DNA of 50,177 bases. It comes from Flavobacteriales bacterium. Its GTDB lineage: Bacteria > Bacteroidota > Bacteroidia > Flavobacteriales > Flavobacteriaceae. The stretch is taken from NCBI GenBank assembly GCA_017302935.1, contig JAFLBT010000003.1:1-50177 (forward strand), written 5' to 3'. The notes below the pieces were generated by a model, which worked only from the letters and a program-made list of their open reading frames with translations, was not told the origin of the DNA and searched no databases. How positions within the stretch are numbered: the first letter of the stretch is position 1; each line of letters opens with the position of its first letter. Below are positions 9,082-18,375 of the stretch, one piece after another. A program made the translations under genes and the position numbers.

Positions 9082-10972
9082 TTCTCCAGTATTGATTAGT
9101 TCCAATTAATAACCGTTCACGCTCCAGGGATTGAAAAACATGAAAGTTTTTATGATGAAAAACCAAGGATTGAACGGTTACATCTTTAAATTTTTCTACC
9201 GGAATAATAAACGAATGTTCATAGGTTTCGGAATTGATTAAAAAATAAATCATTTCCTTATAATAGTTCTGGTGAATAAATTCTATAGTTGTGGCCGGAT
9301 TGAAAAAAGTAACCGGTTTTAATTCGGACAAATCATCTTCATCGAATGGATCAAAAAACACCAGGTTAATTTTTGAATTATCATCGTCAAAAGCTACAGC
9401 TGTAGCAATATTATTTATAATATCGATAGGCAAAGGCAGCAAACCGATTTCAATTTTTTTAGTAGTGTCTTGAGTGGTATAATTTTCATCAAACTGACCT
9501 TCACTTGTTACATATAAAGAAGGAACAGGATAAGCCTCATTTTTTCCATCTTTATACGAAAGCTCATAGGTTCGCTCTTGGTTGAAATTACGCAAAGGAA
9601 ACTCCACATCGAATTCAGATAAATCAACAGCTGTAGATCTATTGAATTGAGGCTTAATAAAATTCATGATTACCTGCGTATCAGTCACCACAAAACCTAA
9701 ATTTTTGAATGCACGCACGGCATTGAATAAATCAGAAACGGTAACATCAGGAACCACTCTTTTTAAATCAATTTCGTTTAAATCTAAAAGCGAAATGATT
9801 GGACTGCCGTCCGGGTTTCTGAAACGAACCGGAAACAATGTCATTGAAACCACTTCCGGATAGTCCTGCAGCAATGGTGGTACTGTATTTCTTTTTACTT
9901 CGGTAATTTCAAATCTAATGATATCACCGGCTTCAAATGAGAGTTCAATATCAATGTCTCTTTTTACCATTTTAGGAAATTGATTTATTTCAACGACTAC
10001 ACTACCGTTTACCTCATATGAAAAAAGATTTGTAGTAATTGACGATACCTTTTTAATTGAGGCACTAATATCTGTTAAATTTAGAACTGCTCCTGAAAAA
10101 ATCGCTCCTTTAATAACACAATTGTAAAAAGAGCCGTAAAGGATATAATCTCCTTTTTTTTCTACAACAAAATCTTTAGTATATCGAACATGTTGAATGC
10201 CATTTTTGAAATACGTTTCTTCACTCCATTCATTATTTTTAATTCTCAAAGGAATATCTTCCTTTTTTAAAGAAGTAAAATAATCACCATGTCTAAAAAT
10301 TAATGCTTTTTGTAAATCCGGCAATTCTAAGACATCACCGGCTAATTCTTTACCAGCAAATTCAACTGCTTTTTTCATCACATGTAACAAATAAGGAGCC
10401 GGCTGCATAATGTTGCGAATGTCATCAATATTGCTTTCTTCGTTTAAAATATTTTCAATAAAAATACCTTCAGAAAAATTATTGATAATGCCTAAAAAAC
10501 CGTTATACTCGTTTGAAGTAGGATCATATTTTTTCGTGTGAACCATTGGAAAATTATAATCAACTTCAGGATACGCTTTAGTTATAATTTCTAAAGCATG
10601 AGCTTTCATATCGTTAATTCCATCTTCATAATATAAATCGAGCTGCGATAATTTATTACTGAAGCCAGGGAAATTTTCTAAACCAAAAAAGATAACCGCT
10701 TCTAAAAATTGACCTTCTGTTCGTTGAATTTTCAAAGTAGAAAAAATAATTCTACCATCCATATATAACTTACCAGGATAACTTTTTTTTGCACTTAATG
10801 AGTTCACGCTGTAATCTGCAATTGAAATGAAATTTTTCAACGGAATTTTAACAGGAAACGTCATGTCGTTTTGAAATTCATTTGAAAAGAAATCATTTTC
10901 CTCGTTGAAAGTTGGATTTAAATTTTCGAGGTTTATTTTTAAATCAAAATTATCGAATATAAAATACAGCAT
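9032..10972 (-). CDS. tail-tip/baseplate protein
   Basis: A 646-aa beta-rich protein, the last gene of the late region, overlapping the previous gene by 23 bp. Its N-terminus (FIFDNFDLKINLENLNPTFN, then FSNEFQNDMTFPVKIP) resembles large tail proteins found downstream of tape-measure genes in Bacteroidota phages. I infer a role in the tail tip or hub from its position and size. I see no enzymatic motif. Its 3' end runs 50 bp into the convergent integrase gene. Confidence 0.6.
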   Translation of the reverse strand: MLYFIFDNFDLKINLENLNPTFNEENDFFSNEFQNDMTFPVKIPLKNFISIADYSVNSLSAKKSYPGKLYMDGRIIFSTLKIQRTEGQFLEAVIFFGLENFPGFSNKLSQLDLYYEDGINDMKAHALEIITKAYPEVDYNFPMVHTKKYDPTSNEYNGFLGIINNFSEGIFIENILNEESNIDDIRNIMQPAPYLLHVMKKAVEFAGKELAGDVLELPDLQKALIFRHGDYFTSLKKEDIPLRIKNNEWSEETYFKNGIQHVRYTKDFVVEKKGDYILYGSFYNCVIKGAIFSGAVLNLTDISASIKKVSSITTNLFSYEVNGSVVVEINQFPKMVKRDIDIELSFEAGDIIRFEITEVKRNTVPPLLQDYPEVVSMTLFPVRFRNPDGSPIISLLDLNEIDLKRVVPDVTVSDLFNAVRAFKNLGFVVTDTQVIMNFIKPQFNRSTAVDLSEFDVEFPLRNFNQERTYELSYKDGKNEAYPVPSLYVTSEGQFDENYTTQDTTKKIEIGLLPLPIDIINNIATAVAFDDDNSKINLVFFDPFDEDDLSELKPVTFFNPATTIEFIHQNYYKEMIYFLINSETYEHSFIIPVEKFKDVTVQSLVFHHKNFHVFQSLERERLLIGTNQYWRITMKTESLPLIADPSA

Positions 10973-13064
10973 CGGAATCAGTTTGAAGGTTAAACTCTAA
11001 ATCATACGCAATTGAATTTTCATTCGAATCATTTACCAATACTCGAGAGCTTACGCATGTCAACAGAATTGGATTTTCACTTCCTACAATTAAATAAATC
11101 AATTCTGATTTAATTAAGGCATCCACCAGAGCGGCTTCATCTAAGGTCATCAATCCGGTATTCACAACAAAGCTTTGACGATTGAGCGTTCGTAATTTTT
11201 CATCTGCAGAAAATAAATCTTTGAATTTTGAAAAGAAAGTATGGGTGTAATTTGAATTCACTCGGTATCTTCCGGTCAATTCAATTGCATCAAATACGCC
11301 GTTTTGATTGATAAAAACAAAATTAGCACTATTCAAACCTTCGGCATGCACCAGATATCGAACCGCTCGGTTCTGGCTTTGGTGCGTTACAAAAAATTCA
11401 ATCAAATCACCAACTTTCAAATCCTTCAAATATTTTAAATAAGAATGTAAAATAGCATTTGGAGTAAAACTCAACGGCGAAATCGTTTCAATAACGTTGC
11501 CGTTTTTTTTGATAATAATTTCAGAATTAGGCAATGACATATAGCTAATACCAAAAAGTGAATTCGGTGTTATTCGATGCAAACCAAACTCACGCTTGCT
11601 TAAAATTCCTAACCCATATGATGTGATAAACGGTGATTTTCCCAAAATGAAATAAACATCAGAAACACTTAACTGACCGTCAATTTCATCGTCTGAGTCA
11701 AAATATTTTTCTTGAACGCTAAAAGATATTCGTGCCGGTTTATAGGCAAAATTCAAACCTAAATTAACACCAGGTTTAGTTTGATCAAATAATTCATGGA
11801 TAACATTTCCCAGATGAAAATCACCTTTTCCGAAAAGAAGTGGAACGGAATATTTTCGTTCAAAAGTAAACACTTCAGAAAAATTATTTCGTTTATAAAA
11901 TTCACTATTTACAGTAATTTCCATATATGTATTATCAACTGCTGATGAAAACTGCAAATAGTCTAAATCTTTGGTAAAATAATGTTTACCGGATTGAAAT
12001 GGATTCAAAATATAATCCAACAAAGTCAAGTTAACGGTTATAGTGGCCGTAGCTGAACCATTACTCAACGTAATTATTCCGGAATAATTTCCGGCTTCAG
12101 CTAAAAGATCAGTATTCACGTCAATATAAATAGTACTGTAACTAGAAATGTAACCACCATTAACAATTAGCCAGTTTGGAGCACCGGAAACAATTTGCCA
12201 AGGCAAAGAACTAAATACAAAAACCGGAACAGAACCATTGTTATAGGATACTCCTTTAGAACGTGTAATAGAAATTACTGCCGGATTTACTTGTAATCCT
12301 TCGCTCTCTTCCATTAAGTCTATATTTACCAAAAAACTTACTGGAGGTAAAACAGCAAATTCGTCTGTTATTTCAAGCGTTAATTCAGCATTAACCGGTA
12401 AAGATTCTACTTCAGACGTAACGGTTACGGTATATTTTTTATACAAACCTAAATTGGTAACCGCTACATTTAACAGATCTACATTAGGATTGTCAACTGA
12501 AATGTTTTGATTTGAAAACACAAAAAAGGATTGACTTGGCGGTATGGTTCCGCTGTAATAAAATACCATTGGATTATTGACCGCCACCACTTCCAAACGT
12601 GGAGCATCAAAGGCCATCACTTCCTGGTTGATTTCAAAATTTTTACTTTGAATGGTAACAATTTGACCTTGAGCATTAGTTGCTTTAACGTTAAATAAAG
12701 CTAAACAGCTGTAATTTCCGGCAGACAACAAATCGGTATTGATAAAAGAAAAATTGACTGTTCTTTTAAAAAAATCAGTAAATGAAGCTCCTAAACTTCC
12801 AGACCAGCTACTTCCACCTTCAACAGCCACAAATGGAATAGAAGTAAATTGAAATGTAATTTCAACCAAAAAACCACTAAAAGCTGAATAACCGGATAAC
12901 GTATCGTATCTCGGAAAAAAAGCATCAATAGTAAAATTATTACTTGAGGCATCTTCCATCGTTTTGAACTTGAAAAACTTTTGAGGCTCAAATTTCAAAT
13001 TATTCAAAGCGGCTTCTACAACCGGAAATAAATTACTGTTATTGTCATTAATGATGATCGGCAT
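10950..13064 (-). CDS. tail protein with BACON/Ig-like repeats
   Basis: A 704-aa beta-rich protein. The region around residues 245-350 resembles a BACON-type Ig-like domain (motif LPWQIVSGAPNWLIVNGG, then DLLAEAGNYSGIITLSNG). An earlier copy of the last motif, DLLSAGNYSCLALFNVKA, lies near residue 110, so two related modules are present. BACON domains often bind glycans or mucins, which would suit a surface-exposed tail or receptor-contact protein; this is inference. It lies 1 bp after the previous gene. Confidence 0.6.
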   Translation of the reverse strand: MPIIINDNNSNLFPVVEAALNNLKFEPQKFFKFKTMEDASSNNFTIDAFFPRYDTLSGYSAFSGFLVEITFQFTSIPFVAVEGGSSWSGSLGASFTDFFKRTVNFSFINTDLLSAGNYSCLALFNVKATNAQGQIVTIQSKNFEINQEVMAFDAPRLEVVAVNNPMVFYYSGTIPPSQSFFVFSNQNISVDNPNVDLLNVAVTNLGLYKKYTVTVTSEVESLPVNAELTLEITDEFAVLPPVSFLVNIDLMEESEGLQVNPAVISITRSKGVSYNNGSVPVFVFSSLPWQIVSGAPNWLIVNGGYISSYSTIYIDVNTDLLAEAGNYSGIITLSNGSATATITVNLTLLDYILNPFQSGKHYFTKDLDYLQFSSAVDNTYMEITVNSEFYKRNNFSEVFTFERKYSVPLLFGKGDFHLGNVIHELFDQTKPGVNLGLNFAYKPARISFSVQEKYFDSDDEIDGQLSVSDVYFILGKSPFITSYGLGILSKREFGLHRITPNSLFGISYMSLPNSEIIIKKNGNVIETISPLSFTPNAILHSYLKYLKDLKVGDLIEFFVTHQSQNRAVRYLVHAEGLNSANFVFINQNGVFDAIELTGRYRVNSNYTHTFFSKFKDLFSADEKLRTLNRQSFVVNTGLMTLDEAALVDALIKSELIYLIVGSENPILLTCVSSRVLVNDSNENSIAYDLEFNLQTDSDAVFYIR

Positions 13065-13065
13065 A

Positions 13066-13449
13066 CTAATATTGGATAAAGTTTATACTGGCAAAAATAA
13101 ACACTTCAAATTCATCTGAAGACAAGATCAATTTGACTTTTTTATTAGAAGTGGTTTGGATAAAAATTTCATCTCCGGTAACTAAAAAAGAAGTCAATGG
13201 AATCGTATTTAAAATCGATTTAAAAAAATTGAAAATCTCAGGTTTTAAAAAATATAAGTGTACACTATTTTCGTTTACAGCGTCAATTTCCTGAACTGCT
13301 TTGGCCACATAGTCACCAATTAAACAATTGTCCAAAAAGCTTTCTTGCGTAAACTGGGTACAACCTATGGTGTAAATTTGATTGAAAAAAACATTCAATT
13401 CTTTATCATCAAAAAGCTTTGCTTTGCTGAAATAATCAAATACTATCAT
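13066..13449 (-). CDS. tail protein between tape measure and tail tip (distal-tail-like by position)
   Basis: A 127-aa protein without a recognised motif. Its start overlaps the tape-measure stop by 4 bp, so the two are translationally coupled. A small protein directly after the tape measure is often a distal-tail protein, but nothing in this sequence proves it. Confidence 0.6.
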   Translation of the reverse strand: MIVFDYFSKAKLFDDKELNVFFNQIYTIGCTQFTQESFLDNCLIGDYVAKAVQEIDAVNENSVHLYFLKPEIFNFFKSILNTIPLTSFLVTGDEIFIQTTSNKKVKLILSSDEFEVFIFASINFIQY

Positions 13450-16400
13450 TTTTTTGCTTGATTTTCAAGGTTTTCTAATTCTCTAATTTTTTCCCGTATT
13501 TTTTTTGCTGTAGGAAAGTCATTCACCAGATAGGCCATCCATTCTTTTTCCTCGAGCTTTTCTAAGATGCTGGCCAAACGGTGTAAAGTGGCATCTGTAG
13601 CATTACCTAATAGTGTGCCTCCCGGATCCGGTGCCGGTAGAACCAACGGCGTACGTTCATCGCCAAATCCACCGTCTTTAAATCCTTTGCCGGTTCGTTT
13701 GGCCTCCAGATACGACATGATTTGCGGAATAGCCGGATCTGATGAAAACAACACTTTTTCTGGAATTACATACTCTTTTTTATGCACAACTCCAGCTTCT
13801 TCATCCGGCGAACCAAAACCGGTAAAACCTCCCATTTTATAACCTGATTTGGGTGGAAGCGGTTGAGCAAGTAAACCGGCAAGTTGTAAAGCTCCAATAC
13901 CGGCCACAATTCCTGCCCATGGCATACCTCCAGTTAAAGGTGAAGCTGCTATTGATTTTGCCACCGCAATACCGGTATTCGCAACAATTCCAAAAGCAGA
14001 AGTTATTCGTTCGCGAACTGCTCTTTTATACTCGAGTTCAGCTTGTTTTTTTTCACGCTCCTGCTCGAGCTTTTCCATCCTGGCATTATAAATCTCCTGA
14101 TTGATATAGCCTTTTTCTAACTGGTCTGTAAGCTGTTTTTTCTTCGTTTCTTGCGACCGTGTAAATCGATTCAGAGAGCGTTGGTCTGCTGCATCAAAAA
14201 AGGAAAAGAACATTGAAAACGCTTGACCCAATGCTCCAACAACCATTGAAACAGCAGAAATTTTACTTTCCATTGTATCAAGGTTCTGAAAAACAGCATC
14301 CCACTGATCAGCACCAAAACCTAAAATATCAATTCCGGATAAATTAGGCGTTTGTTCAGCTCCTTCTTCGTTGTTATTTTCGGCTTTTTTTACACCTAAA
14401 TTAGAAAGTTTAAGAGCCACTTCATCCAGGAACTTCATGATTTGTTCACGCTCTTCCGGTGAAATTAAATCAAAACCTAACAGTTGTTCTTGAGCAAAAA
14501 TAGATTGAGCATAAGCGGCTAATTCAACCAAATGCTTTTCCTGCATTTGATACTCCTCATCAAGCTGCTTCTGTTTGATTAGTTTTTTTGCCTGCTCCAG
14601 TGTGCGAACCTGAGACAGTTCCTTTTCAGAAAGAGAAGCTTTTAAAATTTCTTTTGCCTGTTCTAAAGAAACAATGGAAGCCAGCTCATTATTATTTCTA
14701 ATTTGTAGAGCTTCTAATTCTCTGGCATGAGCCTGCTCTAAATTTTCAAACTCTTTTTTAAGATAGTCCTGGCGTAACTTTCCTATTTTTAAATCACGGG
14801 TTTGCTCCAGGATAACCAGCTGGTCATTGTATTCTTTTTGAGCAGCGATTTTATTGGCAAGCGTTTGCTTTATGACTTCCTTATCTGCCTTGCTGTTTTT
14901 TGGATCTGAAAGGGATTGATTTAGCTTGTCAATTTCCGTTTGATATTCTTGAATTTTAAGCTGAACATCTTGTATTTTTCGATTATATTCTAAATTAATC
15001 AATTCGCGTTCTTTGTCAAAACCTTCCTGAAGCAAGCCTAAAGAAATATCTTGGTTCGCTCGTTGGATGGCTAATAAGTCTGCATCAGATTTTGCTTTTT
15101 CAGCTTTTAACTGCTCAAAATATTGTTTTGCATCCTCAATGGCTTTCTGGCGTTTCTTTTTTTCTTCTTCAGAAAGTTGGTCTGAACCAGTTGGTTTTTT
15201 TGTTTCGGCAGGTTTGGTTGGAAGTGCCGTAGCTTTTTCTTCTATTTCAGCTTCAGTATCAATACCAAGTAGTTTCTTAGTTTCTTCAACTTTCTGTTGT
15301 AGAATATTGAAATTATCAGTCGTTTTATTGACACCACGGTTAATTCTAGTTAGTAATTCAAAATCAGATTGCAAATCAGAAATTAAACTAGAGCTTAAAT
15401 TTCGCTCCTTCATTTTGGCTTGAACATCCTGAAACGACTTTGTTAGATTATTGAAATCAATGTTTACTTGTAAATTACTTTCTGCTTTTAAACGATTCAA
15501 TTTACTAAAAATTTCAAGCTGCTTTTCGGTTTGCTGTACTTGAAATCCGCTTTGGTCTGCTTGTGCTTTTTCGGCTTTTTCCACCATTTTCTGCAAAGCA
15601 ATTCGTTTGATATAACTTTCGTTTACTTTATTAATGACCAGATTTAATTCTTCATTTGAAACCGTTTCGAGATCCACATTTTCTAACAATCCCGGATATT
15701 GATTATTCAACTGAATTAAAAGCTTTAAACGATCGTCGTTTGAGACATTGGTAGATGTAATTTTTGAAGCGAGAATGTTCAATTCCAATTGTTCTTTTAC
15801 TAATTGATCAGAAAGCTTGTTCATTGGAGTAAGTAAAGAAATAATCGATGTTCCAAAATCAACCATTCCTTTAACTGCTTTAGCAATAACTCCGTCACCT
15901 TTTTCAATAGATAGTAAAAAGCCTTCCCATGCAGATGAAAATAACTTTGTACTTCCTTGTAAGGAGTCCAACTTGGTTTTTGCTAATTCTTCAGCTGCTC
16001 CTGCAGAATTTTCTAAAGCTTTGGTATTACGTTCTATTTTTTCGGTAGAGTTGGCCAAGGTAACTGCTACCACGGCATTTTCTTTACCAAACAATTCCAT
16101 AGCGGTTTTACTTTGGTTGGATGAATTTCGAACCAGCTGTAGCATTTCCTCGTACGTTTTTCCGGCTTTAGCACTTTCGAGTAAGATGTTACGAAAACCG
16201 GTTCCGGCCGTTTCTGCTGCAATGTTTTCATCAGCCAAAACACCTAGAATCGCATTTAAGCGTTCAAAAGAAACGCCTTCCTGGTCGGCTACTTTAGAAA
16301 CCTTTGGTAGAGCGGTAGACAAACTCTCAAAAGATGTAGCTGAGATGTTTACAGAGTTTGCCATGATATCAGCATACTCGGTAGACTTTGAAGCGTCTTC

Positions 16401-17027
16401 ACCAAAGGCATTCAATTGACCTCCGATCAATTCTGCTGCCGGTCCTAAATCAGCTTCCAGAGCAACTGCGGCATCCAGCACACCTTTAGTCATTGCTTTG
16501 ATTTCCTTTTCGGTTTTACCCAAACGAGCCAGTTCCGTTTGCAATTCAGAAACCTGGGAAGCCGTGAAGGATGTTGTAGCTCCGTATCGCATGGCATCTA
16601 GAGTCAAACCTGCTACCTGGCTTCTCGATTTACCCATGATAGCTGCCAAATCAGCTTGTTTTTGGTTGAAATCTACAACAGTACGCCATCCGTCACTAAT
16701 GACTTGATTTGCTTTTGAAACAATTGCAGTGATAGAAAAAGCAGTTAAAAATCCTGTTGCTACAGGACCGAGTGCGGTTCTAATTCTACCCAACAAAGTA
16801 GGGGTTTCAGCTAACTGCTGTCTGAAAGATTGATGTTGACGTTGTAGTTCTAAATAAGTTCGTCTTAGACGTTGCAACTGCTCATCATAATCTTCAGCTG
16901 AAGCGTCTAAATTTCTGATTTGGTTACGCACTTTGCTCATAGCCGCACCTACGCCTCGCATAGAGTTCACCACTTGCTCGTCATTTACATAAATATTGAG
17001 CCTTCTATTTATATTTTCCCCTGCCAT
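13446..17027 (-). CDS. phage tail tape-measure protein
   Basis: The 1193-aa protein sets tail length and is threaded through the tail tube. The N-terminus is coiled-coil (about residues 10-75). The TIGR01760-type core (about 125-335) contains AAIMGKSRSQVAGL, TSFTASQVSELQTELARLGK and AAETAGTGFRNILLESAKAG. Long Lys/Glu-rich coiled coils follow (about 590-850), then hydrophobic segments around 1020-1075 (GIVAGIGALQLAGLLAQPLP), and a Gly-rich end with KSGYKMGGFTGFGSPDEE. Size and features fit a siphovirus tape measure. Confidence 0.9.
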   Translation of the reverse strand: MAGENINRRLNIYVNDEQVVNSMRGVGAAMSKVRNQIRNLDASAEDYDEQLQRLRRTYLELQRQHQSFRQQLAETPTLLGRIRTALGPVATGFLTAFSITAIVSKANQVISDGWRTVVDFNQKQADLAAIMGKSRSQVAGLTLDAMRYGATTSFTASQVSELQTELARLGKTEKEIKAMTKGVLDAAVALEADLGPAAELIGGQLNAFGEDASKSTEYADIMANSVNISATSFESLSTALPKVSKVADQEGVSFERLNAILGVLADENIAAETAGTGFRNILLESAKAGKTYEEMLQLVRNSSNQSKTAMELFGKENAVVAVTLANSTEKIERNTKALENSAGAAEELAKTKLDSLQGSTKLFSSAWEGFLLSIEKGDGVIAKAVKGMVDFGTSIISLLTPMNKLSDQLVKEQLELNILASKITSTNVSNDDRLKLLIQLNNQYPGLLENVDLETVSNEELNLVINKVNESYIKRIALQKMVEKAEKAQADQSGFQVQQTEKQLEIFSKLNRLKAESNLQVNIDFNNLTKSFQDVQAKMKERNLSSSLISDLQSDFELLTRINRGVNKTTDNFNILQQKVEETKKLLGIDTEAEIEEKATALPTKPAETKKPTGSDQLSEEEKKKRQKAIEDAKQYFEQLKAEKAKSDADLLAIQRANQDISLGLLQEGFDKERELINLEYNRKIQDVQLKIQEYQTEIDKLNQSLSDPKNSKADKEVIKQTLANKIAAQKEYNDQLVILEQTRDLKIGKLRQDYLKKEFENLEQAHARELEALQIRNNNELASIVSLEQAKEILKASLSEKELSQVRTLEQAKKLIKQKQLDEEYQMQEKHLVELAAYAQSIFAQEQLLGFDLISPEEREQIMKFLDEVALKLSNLGVKKAENNNEEGAEQTPNLSGIDILGFGADQWDAVFQNLDTMESKISAVSMVVGALGQAFSMFFSFFDAADQRSLNRFTRSQETKKKQLTDQLEKGYINQEIYNARMEKLEQEREKKQAELEYKRAVRERITSAFGIVANTGIAVAKSIAASPLTGGMPWAGIVAGIGALQLAGLLAQPLPPKSGYKMGGFTGFGSPDEEAGVVHKKEYVIPEKVLFSSDPAIPQIMSYLEAKRTGKGFKDGGFGDERTPLVLPAPDPGGTLLGNATDATLHRLASILEKLEEKEWMAYLVNDFPTAKKIREKIRELENLENQAKK

Positions 17028-17431
17028 TAGAAATTAATTTGTGAAGTGATTAATACTGCTCTATTTTGTCCTAAATCTGTAGCCAACTGCTCGAGTGCGT
17101 TGGTAGCTTTTAGAGCTTCGGCAATATGATTGTAGCCTTTATAGGTTCTGTTTTTTGAATGAGCTTTAACCGGCTTACCTTTTCGGGTGTGTGCCGGTGT
17201 GATGCCTTTTTTAGTAGAACCAAAATGATTTTTAAAAGAATAATGTGGCGAACTCAAAACCAAACGGTCTAAACGTCCTTCACGAAATCGAGAAGAAAAA
17301 GTTGATTTTTGTAATTTTCCGGTACCACGTTTAAAAGTAGAAGTAACTTGAGAGCGATAAGCAGCTCGCAAACCGGCTGCCGCTTTAATTGCAGCTGCTC
17401 TTTCTTTGGCTTCAAAATCTGGATCTTGCAT
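17027..17431 (-). CDS. putative tail/neck protein upstream of tape measure (HK97-gp10-like by position)
   Basis: A basic 134-aa protein (AAGLRAAYRSQVTSTFKRGT; PAHTRKGKPVKAHSKNRTYK). It is coupled to the tape measure: the two genes share one base. Its size, charge and place recall tail-completion proteins of the HK97 gp10 type, but the match is only suggestive. A terminator-like hairpin and a TGTCC box lie in the 74 bp upstream. Confidence 0.55.
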   Translation of the reverse strand: MQDPDFEAKERAAAIKAAAGLRAAYRSQVTSTFKRGTGKLQKSTFSSRFREGRLDRLVLSSPHYSFKNHFGSTKKGITPAHTRKGKPVKAHSKNRTYKGYNHIAEALKATNALEQLATDLGQNRAVLITSQINF

Positions 17432-17482
17432 CTTTTTAAATTTGATGCAAATTGCGATTTGAAGGAATCAGAAAAAAGGACA

Positions 17483-17507
17483 TAAAAAAACCGCTTAATA
17501 GCGGTTT
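17483..17507 (-). terminator. intrinsic terminator inside the tail operon
   Basis: On the minus strand AAACCGC-TATTAA-GCGGTTT is followed by TTTT. It overlaps the stop codon of the 17506-17739 gene and precedes the tape-measure genes. Unless it is read through, it would reduce tail-gene expression. Confidence 0.75.
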
Positions 17508-17739
17508 ACGATTTAAGTTTTTCTAAATTCTCCAGAGTTTCACAAAGTGCCAGATAGAACGGTGAGAGTTCTTTTGCTGTAAAATTGTCGAGTTCGTCAT
17601 CGGGAGCTGCACACACGGCCATGGTAAACATTTTGTGTAAAAGCATCCGTTGATCAGAAAAAGAAATCGAACGCAGGGGTTCGATTGCTTCTTCTACAGA
17701 TAAGACTGGGGCCTTTGACGGTTGTTTATTTGTTGTCAA
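17506..17739 (-). CDS. late-cassette small protein, paralogue 3
   Basis: A 77-aa acidic protein of a family present three times in this phage. The shared core is MF-x2-AV-x2-APDDE-x-DNFTAK-x-L-x-PFYL-x-L. Over 43 aligned residues, 28 are identical by eye to the product of 32371-32667. The core is predicted helical with no enzymatic motif. The gene is enclosed by two intrinsic terminators, one before it (17770-17801) and one over its stop codon. I do not recognise the family; placement suggests a regulatory or assembly function. Confidence 0.8.
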   Translation of the reverse strand: MTTNKQPSKAPVLSVEEAIEPLRSISFSDQRMLLHKMFTMAVCAAPDDELDNFTAKELSPFYLALCETLENLEKLKS

Positions 17740-17769
17740 GGCAGTTGAATTTGGTAAGAAAAGTAACGT

Positions 17770-17801
17770 AAAAAAATAATCCTTTATTGCTAAAGGATTA
17801 T
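17770..17801 (-). terminator. intrinsic terminator inside the tail operon
   Basis: On the minus strand TAATCCTTTA-GCAA-TAAAGGATTA (a perfect 10-bp stem with a GCAA tetraloop) is followed by T7. It lies after the 17809-18069 gene and before paralogue 3, within what should be one late operon. Confidence 0.85.
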
Positions 17802-17808
17802 AAATTTT

Positions 17809-18069
17809 TTAAAAAGTATGTTTCCGTTTGAAATACCACATAAAACTCAGCGGTTGTCCTGGTACTTCTGAAGGGGAATAATTTAATTCTCGAAGGCATT
17901 CATAAACCATGTGATCATCTACAGCATTGTAGGGTAAAATTTTTTGAAGGTTAATCGTTAAAACCTCCGTAGTATACTCAAACTCCTTAGTGATATCGTT
18001 TGCCGGTTCATATAATTCACTGATCAAACGTTTTACTTCTTCGCGGTAATCTAGGAATAGTGTACTCAT
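17809..18069 (-). CDS. small late protein of unknown function
   Basis: An 86-aa protein without a recognisable motif, lying 2 bp after paralogue 2 and ending just upstream of a strong terminator. It contains an N-terminal acidic helix (DYREEVKRLISELYEPANDI) and a C-terminal aromatic and basic end (FMWYFKRKHTF). It is probably cotranscribed with paralogue 2 as the promoter-proximal pair of the tail operon. Function unknown. Confidence 0.7.
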   Translation of the reverse strand: MSTLFLDYREEVKRLISELYEPANDITKEFEYTTEVLTINLQKILPYNAVDDHMVYECLRELNYSPSEVPGQPLSFMWYFKRKHTF

Positions 18070-18071
18070 AA

Positions 18072-18359
18072 TTAAAAAAAGTCATCGTTTAACAATTGGT
18101 AATCAGCATTCACAAAGATTTTTTCTTTTTCCTTGTACAGCAAAAGTAAGCTTTTAGAAAGTGCCAGATAAACTTCACCTAAATCTTTTGCGGTGTAGTT
18201 ATCGGTTTCGGTTTCGGGTGCGTTTTGAACCGATGCTACAAACATTCGGTCTAAATAATACTTTGTTTTTAATAAACAATTGGTTTCTGCTAATGGTTGT
18301 AGTGCCATTAATAAAGCTCCATGACTTTCATGAACGCCTGTTTTTTTTCCTTCTAGCAT
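18072..18359 (-). CDS. late-cassette small protein, paralogue 2
   Basis: A 95-aa protein sharing the family core in a diverged form: MF-x-ASVQNAPETETDNYTAK-x-L-x3-YLALS. It is the first gene after leader RNA copy A; the RNA ends 16 nt upstream of the start codon. The same arrangement is seen at 32371-32667 with RNA copy B. It is therefore the most likely gene to be under direct control of the leader RNA, or to act on it. Function unknown. Confidence 0.8.
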   Translation of the reverse strand: MLEGKKTGVHESHGALLMALQPLAETNCLLKTKYYLDRMFVASVQNAPETETDNYTAKDLGEVYLALSKSLLLLYKEKEKIFVNADYQLLNDDFF

Positions 18360-18375
18360 AATCGAAAAAAATTAA

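Noticed and set aside
10950..13064. BACON-containing protein as a host polysaccharide-degrading enzyme
   Set aside because: No catalytic domain is visible and the gene lies within the tail operon, so a structural tail role is more likely.
15817..16419. 200-codon open frame on the plus strand
   Set aside because: It lies wholly opposite the tape-measure gene and its translation has no protein-like features; the minus-strand frame is continuous and conserved in type.
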